Below are positions 34,038 through 46,427 of a DNA stretch of 64,000 bases, one piece after another (position 1 is the first letter of the stretch; every line of letters begins with the position of its first letter). The notes below the pieces were generated by a model. The model was given only the letters and a program-made list of their open reading frames with translations. It did no database searches and was not told the origin of the DNA. The translations under genes and the position numbers were made by a program. The DNA is from Elymus sibiricus (taxonomy: Eukaryota; Streptophyta; Magnoliopsida; Poales; Poaceae): contig CM077666.1 in assembly GCA_039707655.1 (NCBI GenBank), positions 242,078,166 through 242,142,165 on the forward strand, given 5' to 3'.

Positions 34038-35679
34038 TCGGGTCAAACCCGGCTGACCAGGGTCAAACCTGACAGTGGGTCCCACTGGTCAGTGTCACAG
34101 TAGCTAATTAGGGATTAATTAAACTAATTACAGATTAATTAGGGGGGTGGGCCCCATATGTCAGTGACAGATTAGTTAACAGATTAGTTTTAATTAGTAA
34201 ATAGTAAATTAAAAAGGTGGGGCCTACGTGTCATTGACTGGGGGTGCCCAGTCAGCAGTTTGACTAGGTCAACTGGGTCCAGTGGGACCCAGTGGTCAGT
34301 CACTGTTAGTTTAAGAGGGCTTAAACTAATCTAATTAGTTAATTAGCGGGGTGGGGCCCAGATGTCAGTGGCTGAATTAGTTATTTGATTTATTTAACTT
34401 AACTAAATGCTACAGTACTCGGGCCCACATGTCAGTGGGGGTTAGGTCTCGGGTTAGTGGCTAATGACCTGACGGTGGGCCCCGCGGGTGTTTAAACTGC
34501 GCGCGCGCCGGCGACGGCACTCCGGCGAGGCAGAACGCGGCGGCGATGGTCGGAAACCACCGTCCGGCGGCCAAATCGCACGCGGTCGGGCCCGTTCGAA
34601 CGGGCGTTATGCCGCACGTCGCCCTGCGGCATTGGTTTGGGCCGGGGAGCTCGGAATCGAGCGAGGCATCAACGGCAGGCAGCGGCCGGAGTATGCAAAC
34701 TCGGCCACGGTGTCTACGACGGCAAGAGACAACACAGAGAGAGAGGGGCTGCGAGGCGGCGCTCATAGCGTTGTAGAGGAGAGCTCGAGGAGGCCGGAGG
34801 AGCTCGGAGCGAGCAGATTGACGCGGTGGCCGAGGCGGACGCCGGCGAAGAGAACGAATGCGGGCGGCGCCGTAGGCGCTCCCCGGCCTCGATCCAGTGG
34901 CGTAGTCGATGAAGAAGAGTCTGCCGGGGCTCCAGGACATGGTGGAACGGCGAGGGGAGGCCGGAGGCTACGCATGCGGCGGCGGCATGGCCATGGTTGC
35001 GGCAGGCTCGCGCGGGGAAGAAGAAGCGAGCGAGAGGAGGGGTTTCCGGGGGTCTAGGGTTTTGGGGAGGGAGAGAGAGGGAGCAGGGACTGCTCTTATC
35101 CACACCCGCGGCTGTGAAGTGCGTGGAGCGCATGATGTCCATGGCGCTCGGGCGGCCTTTGTTAGGGCGTGGTGGGAGGTAAGGGAAGGCCAGCAAAAGT
35201 GGGCTGGGCCACACTGTAGCCACTAGAGGCCCAAGTGTACAGGTAAGTTTTACCTTTTTCTTTTTCTTTTTCTTTCTTTTCATTTGGTCACCTATTGACT
35301 TTTGTAAAATATGTAATGGTGCCACAAAATTACCCTGCAATATCTAGTACTGCCATAAAAAGGTTTGGTGGCCTAATGATTTCATCTTAATTTTTATTAA
35401 TTGAAATGGGATTAAATAGGCTGTTTTGGTACTGTTTTTGGATGCTAGGGTCAACTTGGGAATTTTTATAATGTTGATTTTATTTTTTTAATTGCTTTGA
35501 GAATTTTTGTAATATTATGAACATTTTTGTTTTGCTGTTTGGATAACTTTTAATTTAGACTTTATTTTAAATTTGAATTTGAAGTTGGATTATTCTCTAA
35601 TGCAATTTAATTAGGATGATCATGATGACATGGCAATTTAATTAGCTTAATGCCAGGGTTAAGATCTGGCGATGTTACA

Positions 35680-35684
35680 AAAGG
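35680..35684. repeat. Target site duplication of B, right
   Basis: AAAGG; see 16536-16540. Confidence 0.9.
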
Positions 35685-35694
35685 CGGGTGAATG

Positions 35695-36175
35695 GCAAGT
35701 GATGAAACATACGTCAAATGAAAAGAATCATCGTCCTTATCTTAATGGCAATCATAGAAGGACAGTAGCAATTTCTAAAGCTGCAGCTTTGCTTCATATT
35801 ACCGGGGGCATTAAGATTAATATTGACAACTGTTAAATTTAACATTACTATAATGGTGCCATTGCTTGATTTTACCAGCTACATTAGATTAACAGGTGCT
35901 AAAGAGTTGGTATAAGGGCATGTTACAGTAGGCAGACCAGGACAGTTGCATTTCTAACGAAAAGAAGCAACTTACTTATCTTAACGGGAAATATAGCAGG
36001 ACATTAAAATAGTGACATTGCTTCATATTACTGGGGGCATTACATTAAAAACAATATTGGTTAAACATGTCCTTACTTTAACAGTGAGATTGCTGCATTT
36101 TACCAGCGGCATTAGATTAACAACAGCTAAAAATTGCCATAAGGGCATCGGACAGTGGGCACACCAGCACCATGT
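35695..36175. repeat. Two-copy tandem repeat, about 229-bp period
   Basis: GCTTCATATTACCGGGGGCATTA near 35791 is matched by GCTTCATATTACTGGGGGCATTA near 36020. CATTAGATTAACA and ATAAGGGCAT also recur one period apart. Related fragments left of B near 15760-15910 show that the array was cut by the insertion. Confidence 0.7.
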
Positions 36176-36700
36176 ACCTCCACCGATGCATAAAGTGGTG
36201 ATGCAAACAAACATCCAAACAGGATATCTGGGTTGGTCCCATTTTTGTACACTATAGCCACCTTTTACTATGTGAGGGCAGCAAATCTAGCGCTGGAAAT
36301 ACTCTGTTGACTTGTCCACCAGTCCCCACTTTATTTCCTTTTTGAACCAGTAGATCGTTTCTATATCCAGTTTGTACTGTGTTTTCCCTTTATTTCCCTT
36401 TTCAACCAAGAGACCGGTTGGGTAGCCAGTCTCTACTACCCCCACCCCCACCCCAATCTTTCCTCTTTGAACCAAGTCCTAAGTCATGCTAGAACTTTTC
36501 CCCCGTTCTTCCCGCTTTGAACCAAGTCATAGATTCGACTGCATGAAGTAGCTTTACCTCTAATAGTAATAATTTAGGTGGCTTTGGAACAGCCGATCGA
36601 GCCTATCTACGAGGGGGGCTGAGAAGTAGCAAAAGATCCATATGCAGCGACGTGGGGACCTAGGGCAATAGAGCAAGGCCGGTTTCGAAGGAAGTTATAC
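36176..36700. other. Unclassified DNA, possible intron start
   Basis: No repeat ends and no coding frame I would trust. Three near-copies of a TTTGAACCA/CCAGT sentence lie between 36340 and 36530. On the minus strand it would be the beginning of an intron if the exon at 36701-37030 is real. Confidence 0.3.
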
Positions 36701-37056
36701 CTGAGGTTCGTCGGGATTTGGCTAGGTGGGCAGCGGGAGGCCGGATCTGCCCACACCACGGAAGTGAGGAAGACTGGGTCGAAGGCCCTCCCTAACCAGC
36801 GCTGTGTGGGAGAGAATGGCAAGGCACGCGTATCGGGGCGCGTCGGCAGTGGGTTTGCTCCGTCGCCGACGAGGACCGCGTGAACGTTGCACCTTCACCC
36901 CTTCCCCGGCGGAGGGGATCTGGCCGGATCCGTGACTAGCGGTGAGCAGAGAGAGAGTGTGGCCACCGCTGTCGTGTTTAGATTTGGAGAGGATGAGTGT
37001 GTGAAGAGAGCAACCCTAGCAAGCAAGAGCGGAGGCTCCTGCTTATATACATATAG
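36701..37056 (-). promoter_or_regulatory. Possible minus-strand promoter and non-coding first exon
   Basis: Read on the minus strand there is a TATA box (CTATATGTATATAAGC, 37041-37056). A CT-rich leader of about 330 bp with CTAGGGTTG and CTCTCTCTCTG, typical of plant 5' untranslated regions, follows. It ends in CTCAG/GTATAAC, a good splice donor with the GT at 36699-36700. No long frame starts in it. The DNA is more GC-rich than its surroundings. A downstream exon could be the ORF at 14129-14419, which would place element B in the intron. This is a suggestion only. Confidence 0.3.
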
Positions 37057-37716
37057 TGGAGTAGTTTTCTTTTTTTTCTCCATAAAAACAATCGTTTAAA
37101 ATTGCGTATGTGCCAGGTCGCACTTTGCATTGTTCACTTTTGGTCCCTGACCCTCCATTAATTGAACAACCACACGGGTCAAATTATCACGGGTGAAAAT
37201 ATAGAATGAACAAGCTCGAACTCTTTTGAATTTGAGATGTCGATGGCACCGTTTGAACACATTGCATCCATGGACTAAGTAGTTTGAATTTGAGGTAACG
37301 TGTGGCTTTTGCAGTTCACATCTAAATGGGGGCACACCATACATTTTGTTTGCTTACCACACTATACTTATAAAATATGCACAATTTACATTTTGAATAG
37401 CTGGCTAGAGCTTGAAATGTATTGTTTCCAACATAAAGTGAATTCAAATTTCTGAAAATTCGTGATCTTAGCATTTGCAAAAAAATGTAAGAGCCATCAA
37501 TCTTTGTTCTGATTTTGAACATAAACTATATGCAACCTTTTTGGAGGGAGACTGGGTCTATTGTAAATGTTTGCAAGTGGTACATAGCATGTCTGATAAA
37601 AAATACATCCAAATTCCGAGACCAGCGAACAACCAACTACAGTCAGAAAGAGTCGACGACGTGTCGTTGTTGCTACTATCCTACCGGAGCCGGCTTGACC
37701 ATGTCAATGACTGTTG
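37057..37716. other. Unclassified low-complexity host DNA
   Basis: AT-rich, with no transposon ends or domains seen. Confidence 0.4.
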
Positions 37717-38202
37717 AGGAGTCTTCGTGCACGTGCCCCTAGGGAGCAATGCCCCGGAGGCATAGTTCTCATCATTGATCTGAAGCACCTAATTAATATA
37801 ACACCAAATTTTCCCATATGACAAGAAACGCTAACCTCACTGCCCCAAGGAGACAACATGAATCTATGCCAGAGCTCCATCGACTACGTCCCGACGGACA
37901 AACTCGACGAGGATCAAAGCTCAAAGAGCAAACTCGTAGAAAAGGTGTCAATCGATGTCGCCGATGTCCTAACGTAGCCGGCTTCACCTTCTTGATGGCA
38001 GCCGAGTAGTCTTCGTGCATGTGCCCCTAATAACCAGCGCCCTGGAGGAACGTAGTTGTCATTATTTAACCCTCGCATTGATCCGAAGCACATGACACCA
38101 AATCTCGTCAGATGACAAGAAACCTTAACCTCACCGCCCCAAAGGAGACGGCAAGAACTACGCTGGAGTTCCATCGACTATGTCTAGACGAATGAACTCA
38201 AG
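37717..38202. repeat. Two-copy tandem repeat, about 290 bp, split by solo LTR D
   Basis: AGTCTTCGTGCACGTGCCCCTA at about 37720 and AGTCTTCGTGCATGTGCCCCTA at about 38010 begin the two copies. Both continue with GAAGCAC, ATGACAAGAAAC, CCTCACCGCCCCAA-type segments and TCCATCGACTA. Copy 1 has GACGAGGATCAAAGC after this; copy 2 has ACTCAAG, then D, then GAGGATCGAAGC at 42364. The repeat therefore continues after the LTR. Confidence 0.72.
38198..38202. repeat. Target site duplication of D, left
   Basis: TCAAG, matched by 42361-42365. Confidence 0.92.
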
Positions 38203-38988
38203 TGTGGCGCCCCGCCTGAATACCACTGTAGCCAGACGGTCACCGCACATACCAGCCCAGGAAATCACTCTGGCATGCGCTTTTACAACAAGTATCATGA
38301 ACACAGGCATTTCTATTAATGGATATATAAGTCTTACATGATGTTTTACAAGGGTGATGGCAGCGGAAAAGCTCTATCTAAGGCAGCATGGTCCTGGTGC
38401 GGCTCCAATCCATAGGGATCTGACTGGGTTACTCTTCTAGCCCACGAACACTCCGGCTCCTCGCTAGAGGGCGTCGAATCCTTAGGTGAACCTGGCCACA
38501 TTGAAGGCCGCTGAGTACTTTTGAATGTACTCGCAAGCAAACCAAACCAACATATACACCAAGCAAAGCAATCCATGGCATTCAAGCATGCACTTGTTAT
38601 CTTAACAGTATTAGCTATCATACTAAGGCAGGATTATCCAGTAAGATTAATCATCTAGCAACATTAATTATCATGTCATAACAGGATTAACTCGCATGAT
38701 AACTACTGAAGTAAAACATATCAAGTAAATAATCCATACTCCGAATATGTCATGATCCAAACCAAATCCAAGTACTGTGATCATCCGACCACTCCTTTCA
38801 TAGCCATCACATGGCTAGCAATCATGCCTCTGACATCATCTGATGTCCATGCATTTGTACTGCAAGGCTGACAAATCATACCTTACTCTGGTTCATTATT
38901 AACATCATATGGTTTGTTCCTCCAGACTCGACACAGACCAAATAGTGTGACCTAGTACGAATTGTGTCCCATGACCGAGGACGCGGCT

Positions 38989-39038
38989 ATTCGAATAGAT
39001 TTACACTCTGCAGAGGTTGCGCACTTTACCCACACCAT
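38989..39038 (-). promoter_or_regulatory. Conserved LTR block, D
   Basis: Minus-strand GCCGCGTCC (38989-38997), next to ATTCGAAT and CTGCAG. The core starts 794 bp from the LTR 3' end. Confidence 0.68.
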
Positions 39039-40681
39039 GGAGCTCCCGGCCTCGTACTTAATACATGCTCCCATTCGGGTGGACCGGTGTTGCTCCAACA
39101 AGACTTGTGTATTGCCTGGCACTCTTACGGTCCCACCGACAATCATACCCTCCCAGGGTCATGTCCTGGGTGGCCCTGTGTCACCCCATGACACCTGCCA
39201 CCGTTGTGGCCAAACAAAACTGTCCCAAACGGGGACCTGTGCACATAAACCAAACTGGGCTCACAGGATTATCGCCGCCTACCGGGCCAGGGTAGCACGC
39301 ACGCATAATCCTCCCTATTTTGGTGGTACCGACAAGAGGCAAGGCAATAGACTAAGTCAGGGCCGTCCCATACCGGCAAATGTGGTTGCACTTGATGAGC
39401 TCGGTTCGGTGGCACTATGACTCGATCCAGCCGACGGAGGAGGTTGTTGTCATTATATCTCATTCGTTATTATCACAATAACAGTAGCAAAGCATGATGT
39501 AACAACTATGAAAACATAACAACCTATCTCCACATTGTCCTCTACGAGTCACTAGTGCGACAATATGATGAGCATGAGCAAGTAATGTAAATAGCAAAGT
39601 CAAACTAGCAGGAGTTTAACTATTTCTAACACTGGCATAATTATTAATTAAACACGCAAGAATAACATAGAGCAATGCTTCAGGGCATATATCAGATGGT
39701 CGGCTTGCCTGGGGGTGAAGGAATACTCCGGGAGAGGTGCGATCACCTCGCGGAAGAATTCGCCGGAAAGGATTCCCTCTCGGAGGGGCTGAATATAGGG
39801 CAGGGGAAAAATGGGTATTTTCAGAAAGTGTAAACATTGTGAGAGTGACATCATCGGAACGGGCTTGACGAACTGAAGAAGTGGGCTTTGGAATCACCTC
39901 GATTGGAGTTACGAGTAAAAAGTTGTGGCCGTTAGTTGTTTAGGCAGAAAATAAACAGAAACTGTTCATTTTTGCCCTTAGCCGACGAACGTTCACAATT
40001 TAGCAGTTTTGGCAGTGGGTTGAGAGAGAAAGCGTATTTCTGGAATACGCTTTCAGAGAAGTGGAAGCGCACTTTTGCCCGGAGAAGCAGCCGATTACGC
40101 TTTCGGTTAGCAGAAAGCGTATTCTCACGAATACGTTTCCACTTAAAGCACCGGGCCCGGCTGGCTGAGTCTCTGACGGGTGGGCCCTGCGTTGACTTCG
40201 CTCTCCTTCTTCCTCCTCTGCTTCCCCCTGACGAATAGAGGCACAGGCGAGGCCGGCGACCCCGACGGTGATTGCCGGAGCTACGGGGCACCTCCGGCGA
40301 CACTCCGGCTATGGATCAGCTCGCCGCGGAGACGCGCATTCAGAGGTGCAGGACTTGGACGCCGCGGAGCTCGGACTCGGGCAGAGCTTCGGCTGCGGCG
40401 GACGGCGGCTCGGCCGGTGTTGGGCACGGTACTCCGATGAATGGGGAGGCCGGGCGAGGGCGCGGAGGTGGCTTACGGCGAGCGGGGACTCCGGTGGTGA
40501 GGTCAGTGGAGTAGGGGAAGGCCGAAGACGCCCAAATTTGAGAGGACGGTGGCGGCGGCCATGGTGGCGATGGGCGGGCACTAGAGCTCTTCGAGCTCGG
40601 CTAAGGGGCTAGAGCGGAAGCTAGGAAGGAGAGGGAGTGGCTGGTGAGCTCGGGGATGGCCGGGGAAGCTCCGGGCCGCGG

Positions 40682-40690
40682 CTATTTATA
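40682..40690 (-). promoter_or_regulatory. D TATA box
   Basis: TATAAATAG on the minus strand inside a GC-rich stretch. Confidence 0.7.
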
Positions 40691-42360
40691 GCCGTCCGCG
40701 ACCACCGGATAGGCTCGGCTGCCGTGGCAAGCCTATCGCCGTCCTGGTGCTTCCGGCGAGGTGGCAAGCTCCGGGTGGTGCCGACCTGACGCAGGGCAGC
40801 ACGACGTGACACGGCGGCGAGGAAGAGGCCAAGGGGGAAGGAAGACGACGGCGGATCACGGGGCGACAGTGCGGTGGCGGTACTCGCCGTGGCGTGGAGA
40901 AGAAGAAAGAGAAGAGGAGAAGGGCCTAGAGAGGGGCAGGTGGACGCTGCGGAGCCGTTTGACACGCCGGGACACGCCGGAGCTGGCCGGAGCTGGCATG
41001 CCGATGAGAACAGTGCGCTGACCACCGTTTTGGCCTGTCCTAAGCGTGGTCACCACGGGTGCCGCGTGTCCAAGCTGTCCATGAGCTGTCCAACCATGTC
41101 AACTAGACTCCTCACTGCTCAAATAGATGAAGTGGGTCACTGGATGGACCAGGGTGGCTCTAGAGTGGTCGAGAGGATCCAGAATAGTTTCTGGATAGAA
41201 ACTTGGACAGGAAGTTGTGGCGAGAGAAATGTGCCAACCAGCTGGGAAAGTTGTCACAGGGAAATGTGGTAGGAAGGTGTATATGCTGGCAAAATTTGAG
41301 GCCAATTGGACCTTGTTTGCATGCACTTCCTTTGCAATGCAAATTTTGGTCCAGATACTGGACTTTGATGAGGTGCACAACTGGCTTGGTGAAATGAGTT
41401 GAATTTTGGTGTAGGGTGATGATTTGGAAGTATGGAGGTACTGGAGAAATTTCAGCTCATTTGGAAATGCCAAAGTGGTACTTCCTTCACAGAGCTTGGA
41501 TCTGGACAGAAACTAGATGGAAGTTTTGGGAGAAATTGGCTATATGAAATGATGTGAATTTTGGCATACACACATCATATATGGAATTTGAGGTCCTGGA
41601 TTAATTTCAAGATTTTTGAAGCAATATAAAATATAGTTGCTTCACAACCTCAAAATAAATCCAGAAACAAGAATTGGAGGATGTGCTCAAAATTTGAACT
41701 ATGGAACTTGGGATCTTGATGGAAATGGTGAATATATGGATAGGAGAAGCTCCACAAATTATTTGGGATTTTTCCTGGCTACCAAAATGGTAGTTCCTTT
41801 GGAAAGTGCCCAAATTGCAATATTGGCTTTAAATTGGAAAATGCAATTTCCCTAATTTAATTATAGCCAATATTTTTATGAGAGCTTAAGATGATCACAA
41901 AGAATACCTCCACAAGTTTTCATGAACTTTGGAGATAGATAGATATTTTCCTGGATTTAATTCCTTTAACTGGCAGAAAAAGGAATTAATTTTAAATGAA
42001 AAATATTGCAAATGACTTGGCAATGTTTTTACATATCCAGGGTTTATAGATATGGGATGATCACTGGGAAAAGTTTGGGAGGCAACAGATCAAAGGAAAT
42101 TGGGGTTCCTTTGTAACGGAAGGAATTAGGGTTTCCCTTCCGGTGACTCGGAAGGTAGTGTTTCGGCGGCAGAACCTTGAGAATATATCTTGGGTGGCCA
42201 AGTTGGGTTGGAGAGGGTCTCTGGTTGGATAGGAAAGGCAAGGCTAAATGACCATCTTCATATACCCAAGAGGAAAAGAAAATCCGATAGCATCGGAAAA
42301 AAAGACGGGAGCCAAATCCCGCGAAGGAAAAAAACAAGGAGCGAAAACCAGGGTGTTACA

Positions 42361-42365
42361 TCAAG
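42361..42365. repeat. Target site duplication of D, right
   Basis: TCAAG; see 38198-38202. Confidence 0.92.
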
Positions 42366-43551
42366 GAGGATCGAAGCCCGGAAGACAGACTCGGAGAAGA
42401 AGCGCCGACATCTTCCGCCTGAGCAGCGCGTGCGTGGACTAAAAACCCTAACATAAACCAATAACCGGAGCATAGGCACCGGGATTCCCCTCCCCGCCAC
42501 TGGCCGGCGGAGCAGTGGGAAGAGGGGAGGAGTGAATCCACCGGCTCATCGGTGAAGCATGGAGGGGAGAGGTTGCCCTAGCCGCCTAGGGTCAGTGGAC
42601 TAGATTTGTATTCATACCGAGAATGGATTCAAATTTTATTGGTATTACAATATACTTAGTTCTCCTAATTTTTTTAGATTTATCAACAGAACTACAGCCG
42701 TATGTTAGTACGACACAGCCTGCACGATATGTAGACGATAGCCAATCCAGCCGTCTGCTGGACTCTGGTCACATGCATGGACGAACTGATCTCCCCTGTC
42801 GTGCAGGGATCGTCCAGGCAACGACGTGTGTAAATCACTACTCTAGTACTATCGCTGGTGTCTCTCTTCTAGTACAACTTAGCCAATGCATGGGGACGGG
42901 GGAGAGTGTGCCTATGGTCGGCTGCTCAATTGCGGTCCCACATGTGAGTGCAAACTCAAGATGACGCGCGTTCCATTCCGTGAGCGGCATGCCGGACCGA
43001 CCGACCGTATGGGGTGCGACGCGAATGTGACGTGCGTGCGGTATACATGTAGTACCACCGTTTTCTTTTGGTTTTGCTCCATGGCGCAATCCATCGATAC
43101 AAAATTATATTTAAAAGTGGAGGGCGGGGCTTTTCCCACACATTAGGCGGGGTAGTTTCGCCTAGTCGGTTCGACAGAGAGGCAAGGAGGATGAGGGAGT
43201 AGCGGATTCAACTTGCTGGAAAGGTGGGCTGTGTGATTTGATGGCTCGTTACTGCTAGAAAGGTGGGGCCTTGTGATTTGACTTCTCATTATAGTCATTA
43301 TTACTGCGGTGCTACGACCGGGGTGAGTCTCCCCTCCATGGTGTACAAGTGCTAAGCATGCCACATATGCAAAAAAAATTGATGTGACAAGGTAAAAGAG
43401 AAGAGATAGGAGTTTGGTGACCCCAGGAAGAAACAATGCGAAGCACACGGACCTATGCAAAACACTTAAATGAGAGAAGTTTACGCAAAGCATGAAGGAG
43501 TTTAGTTGTCAAAGAAAGACTTTAGCACCCCATCTAAGCACGTAGTACTAT
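42366..43551. other. Unclassified host DNA between D and E
   Basis: The first 240 bp continue the tandem repeat split by D and include a GC-rich piece (CCGGCGGAGCAGTGGG...). The rest has no element ends, domain or convincing frame. Confidence 0.45.
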
Positions 43552-45618
43552 TGTGACAACCCGAGACCGACGCTCCAGATGCCTTCCATGTTTTGCATGA
43601 TAGTCGTGTTAATTATTTGTTTGTTGCATTCATCATCGCATCATTCGCATTGCATCGACACTCCATTGTCGTCATTTTTCAAAACTAGCATCCGTTCAGA
43701 GGTGACAGTTCTCTCTGCTGCCTTCGTTAACCGTTCTGAGACCAACCACACTTGCACGTGCCCGCAGCAGCGTTAAAATATTATTTTTTAGTGGGAATAA
43801 AACATTCTCGCAATGGGTTGAAAGTTGGCGTGCGGTCTTGTTATATTGTAGGTAGACTGCCTACCAAATTTCGTCGCATTCAGAGGTCGTTTGATACCCC
43901 AACGGTTAAACTATAGCGGCACTATAGTCGGTCATATTATTGGACGTTTTCGGCATTTCAAGAGTTGCCGGGCCAACCAACTCCCCACTCTTATCAGCCC
44001 AATGCCATCTAGCACAGCCACCAAGCCCACCTAACACCTAGCCACCCGAAACCCTCCAAAACCCCCTCCAAATCATCCCTGCCTATAAATGGACAACGTA
44101 CCCTGCCTGATTTGGAAACCCTAGCTCCTAACCCTTCTCCTACCCCCAGCCGCCGCCACCTCCCTCAGATTCTGCGCCAGCCATCCTCTCCCCACCACTT
44201 GACGAGCCGCCACCGCCACCTGAGCCACCCCTGCGCCGCCAGCTCCCAGCCGAGCCACCAGATTGGCTCGCGAGCCTTGATCCCGGCCGTCCGTAGCCAG
44301 ATCGGACGACCAGGGAGCCAGCCAGCCAGCCGCCTCCCAGCTCCCCAGCCAGCCTCCACCACCGCGGCCCGTGGAGCCCATGCGAGGCCCGCCCGAACCC
44401 ATATGCCACCGCCTTCGTGCCCCTCGCACCCGAACTCCCGATCGGGGGAGGAGCTCCCGATCCAAAGCCCTGCCGCCTCGACCTCGCTGGCCACCGGAGC
44501 AGACCGGCGACCGCACCACTAGGCCGTGCCTCTGCCGCCCTTCCCTCTGCTTCGCACCCTGACCCGATCTCTCTCTCACATCTTGCTCTATCCTTCTTTT
44601 CTCCCGTGCACAGGAACCCACAGGGAGCAGCCATGGACGCCCGAAGCTTCCTCTGCCCCCGCGCCTCATCCGTGAGCGGATCCGACGCTGCGCCGGTCGC
44701 CTCCGCCCCTACTCTAGCCAGATCCAGCGCCTGGAGTCCTGATCTACTCCATCCCCGACCTCTGCCATCCTGGATCTCACCAAGTCCCTTGACCCCGCGC
44801 CGAGTTCCTGTCGCCGGCGCTGCTTCAGCCTCGCACAGCGCGTGTTGACCGCCCGCCTGCTCCACGCCGACCATGGACCTTTTCGTCCCGTGAACCAAAC
44901 GAGCCGCGTCGTCCTGCTTCACCTTGTCCCGCACCACGCCGTCTCACCCCGAGCCGACCCAAGGCCGTGGTCAGCCCTGCGCTATCCTCCGCTCGATGCA
45001 ATATTTTGCATTTTGCGCTCGCTGCCTGTTTAGCCATGTCTTGTGCAGATTCGGCCCGCGTAATGTTTTTTCTTGTCTATCAAATTTAGCAATTTTTCCA
45101 AGACGGCAGAGGTCGGGGATGGAGCGGATCGGGACTCCAGGCGCTGGATCTGGCCGGAGTAGGGGCAGAGGTGACCGGCGTGGCGGACCCCCTTGATCAT
45201 TCGTTTAGAGTGAAGCTTTTCCAGAGAGGCCCAACATTGGTTTTACCATTTGTCTAATAACAACTAAAACTTGCATAGGGACCTGCCAGCCCCCGTGGAT
45301 AATTAATCAAGAACCCGGGCCAGTGCTCCTCATGAGTGTTGGTCCACCTACCTAGCAGTTGGCGGTGCCGCCTCGGGGCAACTCGAGGTCTTTTGGCTAT
45401 CGTCCACTTCGCATAGACAGATGATGCCCGTAGATAGAGAGCGCGCAGCTCTAGAAATGGATCTAGCTCACCGGGAGGTCTCTCTGGTTTAGTTTTACCT
45501 TTTACGAGTGGCTTGTCCACCGGGATTCCTTATCGTAAGCATCGTGTTAACATGGTGTGAGGATGTTCCATCGGATGCGTGTGGTAATTTATAATGGACT
45601 ACTTGGAGCACCCCTGCA

Positions 45619-45652
45619 GTGTTAAATCTTTCGGAAAGCCGTGCCCGCGGTT
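45619..45652 (+). promoter_or_regulatory. Conserved LTR block, E
   Basis: CCCCTGCAGTGTTAAATC, then TTCGGAAAGCCGTGCCC and CGGTTATG. The core starts at 45638, 773 bp from the LTR 3' end. It is more divergent than in B-D. Confidence 0.6.
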
Positions 45653-46414
45653 ATGTGGCGACTTGGAAATTTATAACCTCCGGTTGTAGAGAACTTGACA
45701 CTAATTCTAATTAAAATGCATCAACCGTGTGCATAACCGTGATTGTCTCTTTTCGAGGGAGTTCGGGAAGAGAACACGGTGGGGTTATGTTTGAACCGTA
45801 AGTAGGTGTTCAGGATCACTTCTTGATCATATTAAATTTGCGACTGTTATGCATAGAATACTCATCTAATTCTTGTATTCGTAAGTTAGCCAATGAAATA
45901 CATGCTTAGTGCTTGCTGCAACCTCACCACATATACCCCTTCCATTCCTATAAGCTTAAATAGTATTGTTACCTTGGGTGATGAAATTGCTGAGTCCCTG
46001 TGGCTCACAGATTACTATAAACACCAGTTGTAGGTACGCTTGAGTCAGATACAGCGGAGCCCGAGTTACTCCATTGGGAGTATGACGATGAACGCGGGCG
46101 GATGTACGTCACGATGCCAGATGATCCGTAGTGGGCCCTAGTCGATCGATCCGGGGATAATAGCAGGGTGGTGATTTTATCGTTTGATTTCGTTCGTAGT
46201 CGGACTATGCTTTCTTTTGGATGACTGTATGCTTGATGATATATAAATTTGATGATGTAGCATGTGGCGAGTGTAAGCCTTTATCTGGTACTCTCATCTT
46301 TTTAGTATTGTATGTGTATGAGAACCACCTTGCTATGCGTGCAAAATGAGGTTCTGCCCCAATCACGACTTCACCACATGATCAGGATAGAGCTTCATAT
46401 TGGGCATGACAAGT

Positions 46415-46427
46415 TGGTAATCAGAGC
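46415..46427 (+). other. E primer binding site, one-base insertion
   Basis: TGGTAATCAGAGC, equal to the Met-tRNA site TGGTATCAGAGC with one extra A. Confidence 0.75.

Larger units (their letters stand above)
16541..35679 (-). mobile_element. LTR retrotransposon B, long-LTR, non-coding, host of element C
   Basis: The minus-strand element runs from TGTAACATC (end at 35679) to ...GGGGCGTCTCA (16541; the right copy has the intact ...GTCACA). It is flanked by AAAGG on both sides. LTRs are about 4.04 kb (31641-35679) and about 4.06 kb (16541-30901 with C and one TSD removed). The internal part is only 739 bp (30902-31640): a Met-tRNA-type primer site with leader, and a 3' end with polypurine tract. 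No gag or pol is present. It is therefore a non-autonomous long-LTR derivative, comparable in concept to LARDs, of the same family group as C. Confidence 0.93.
31641..35679 (-). repeat. B 5' LTR (uninterrupted)
   Basis: 4039 bp, TGTAACATC...GGGGCGTCACA on the minus strand. It holds the empty insertion site of C at 34290-34294. Two TGACGTCA sites remain at 34019-34026 and 34030-34037 (11 bp apart), against three in the other LTR. Confidence 0.93.
38203..42360 (-). mobile_element. Solo LTR D
   Basis: A single 4158-bp LTR on the minus strand, from TGTAACACCCTGG (end at 42360) to ...GGGGCGCCACA (38203), flanked by TCAAG on both sides. There is no interior, so it arose by recombination between the two LTRs of one insertion. 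A TATA box, TATAAATAG, lies on the minus strand at 40682-40690. The first 160 bp match the start of element G (63752 onward). Confidence 0.93.

Noticed and set aside
34488..35057. 189-codon frame on the + strand, with relatives at 29689-30256 and opposite-strand frames of 159-208 codons
   Set aside because: It lies in the GC-rich part of both B LTRs, on the antisense strand. Frames are open on both strands because of base composition, differ between the two LTR copies by frameshifts, and show no domain.
38962..39420. 152-codon + strand frame
   Set aside because: Antisense within solo LTR D; it overlaps the conserved LTR block and has no domain.
42366..42600. Possible gene start (GC-rich, CTAAAAACCCTAAC) after D
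   Set aside because: It is the continuation of the tandem repeat split by D, with no long frame and no splice or TATA pattern I could defend.
44140..44937. 265-codon minus-strand frame, Gly/Arg/Trp-rich, with overlapping frames on both strands
   Set aside because: Inside the GC-rich middle of the E LTR; low-complexity composition, no domain, and equally long frames on the other strand.
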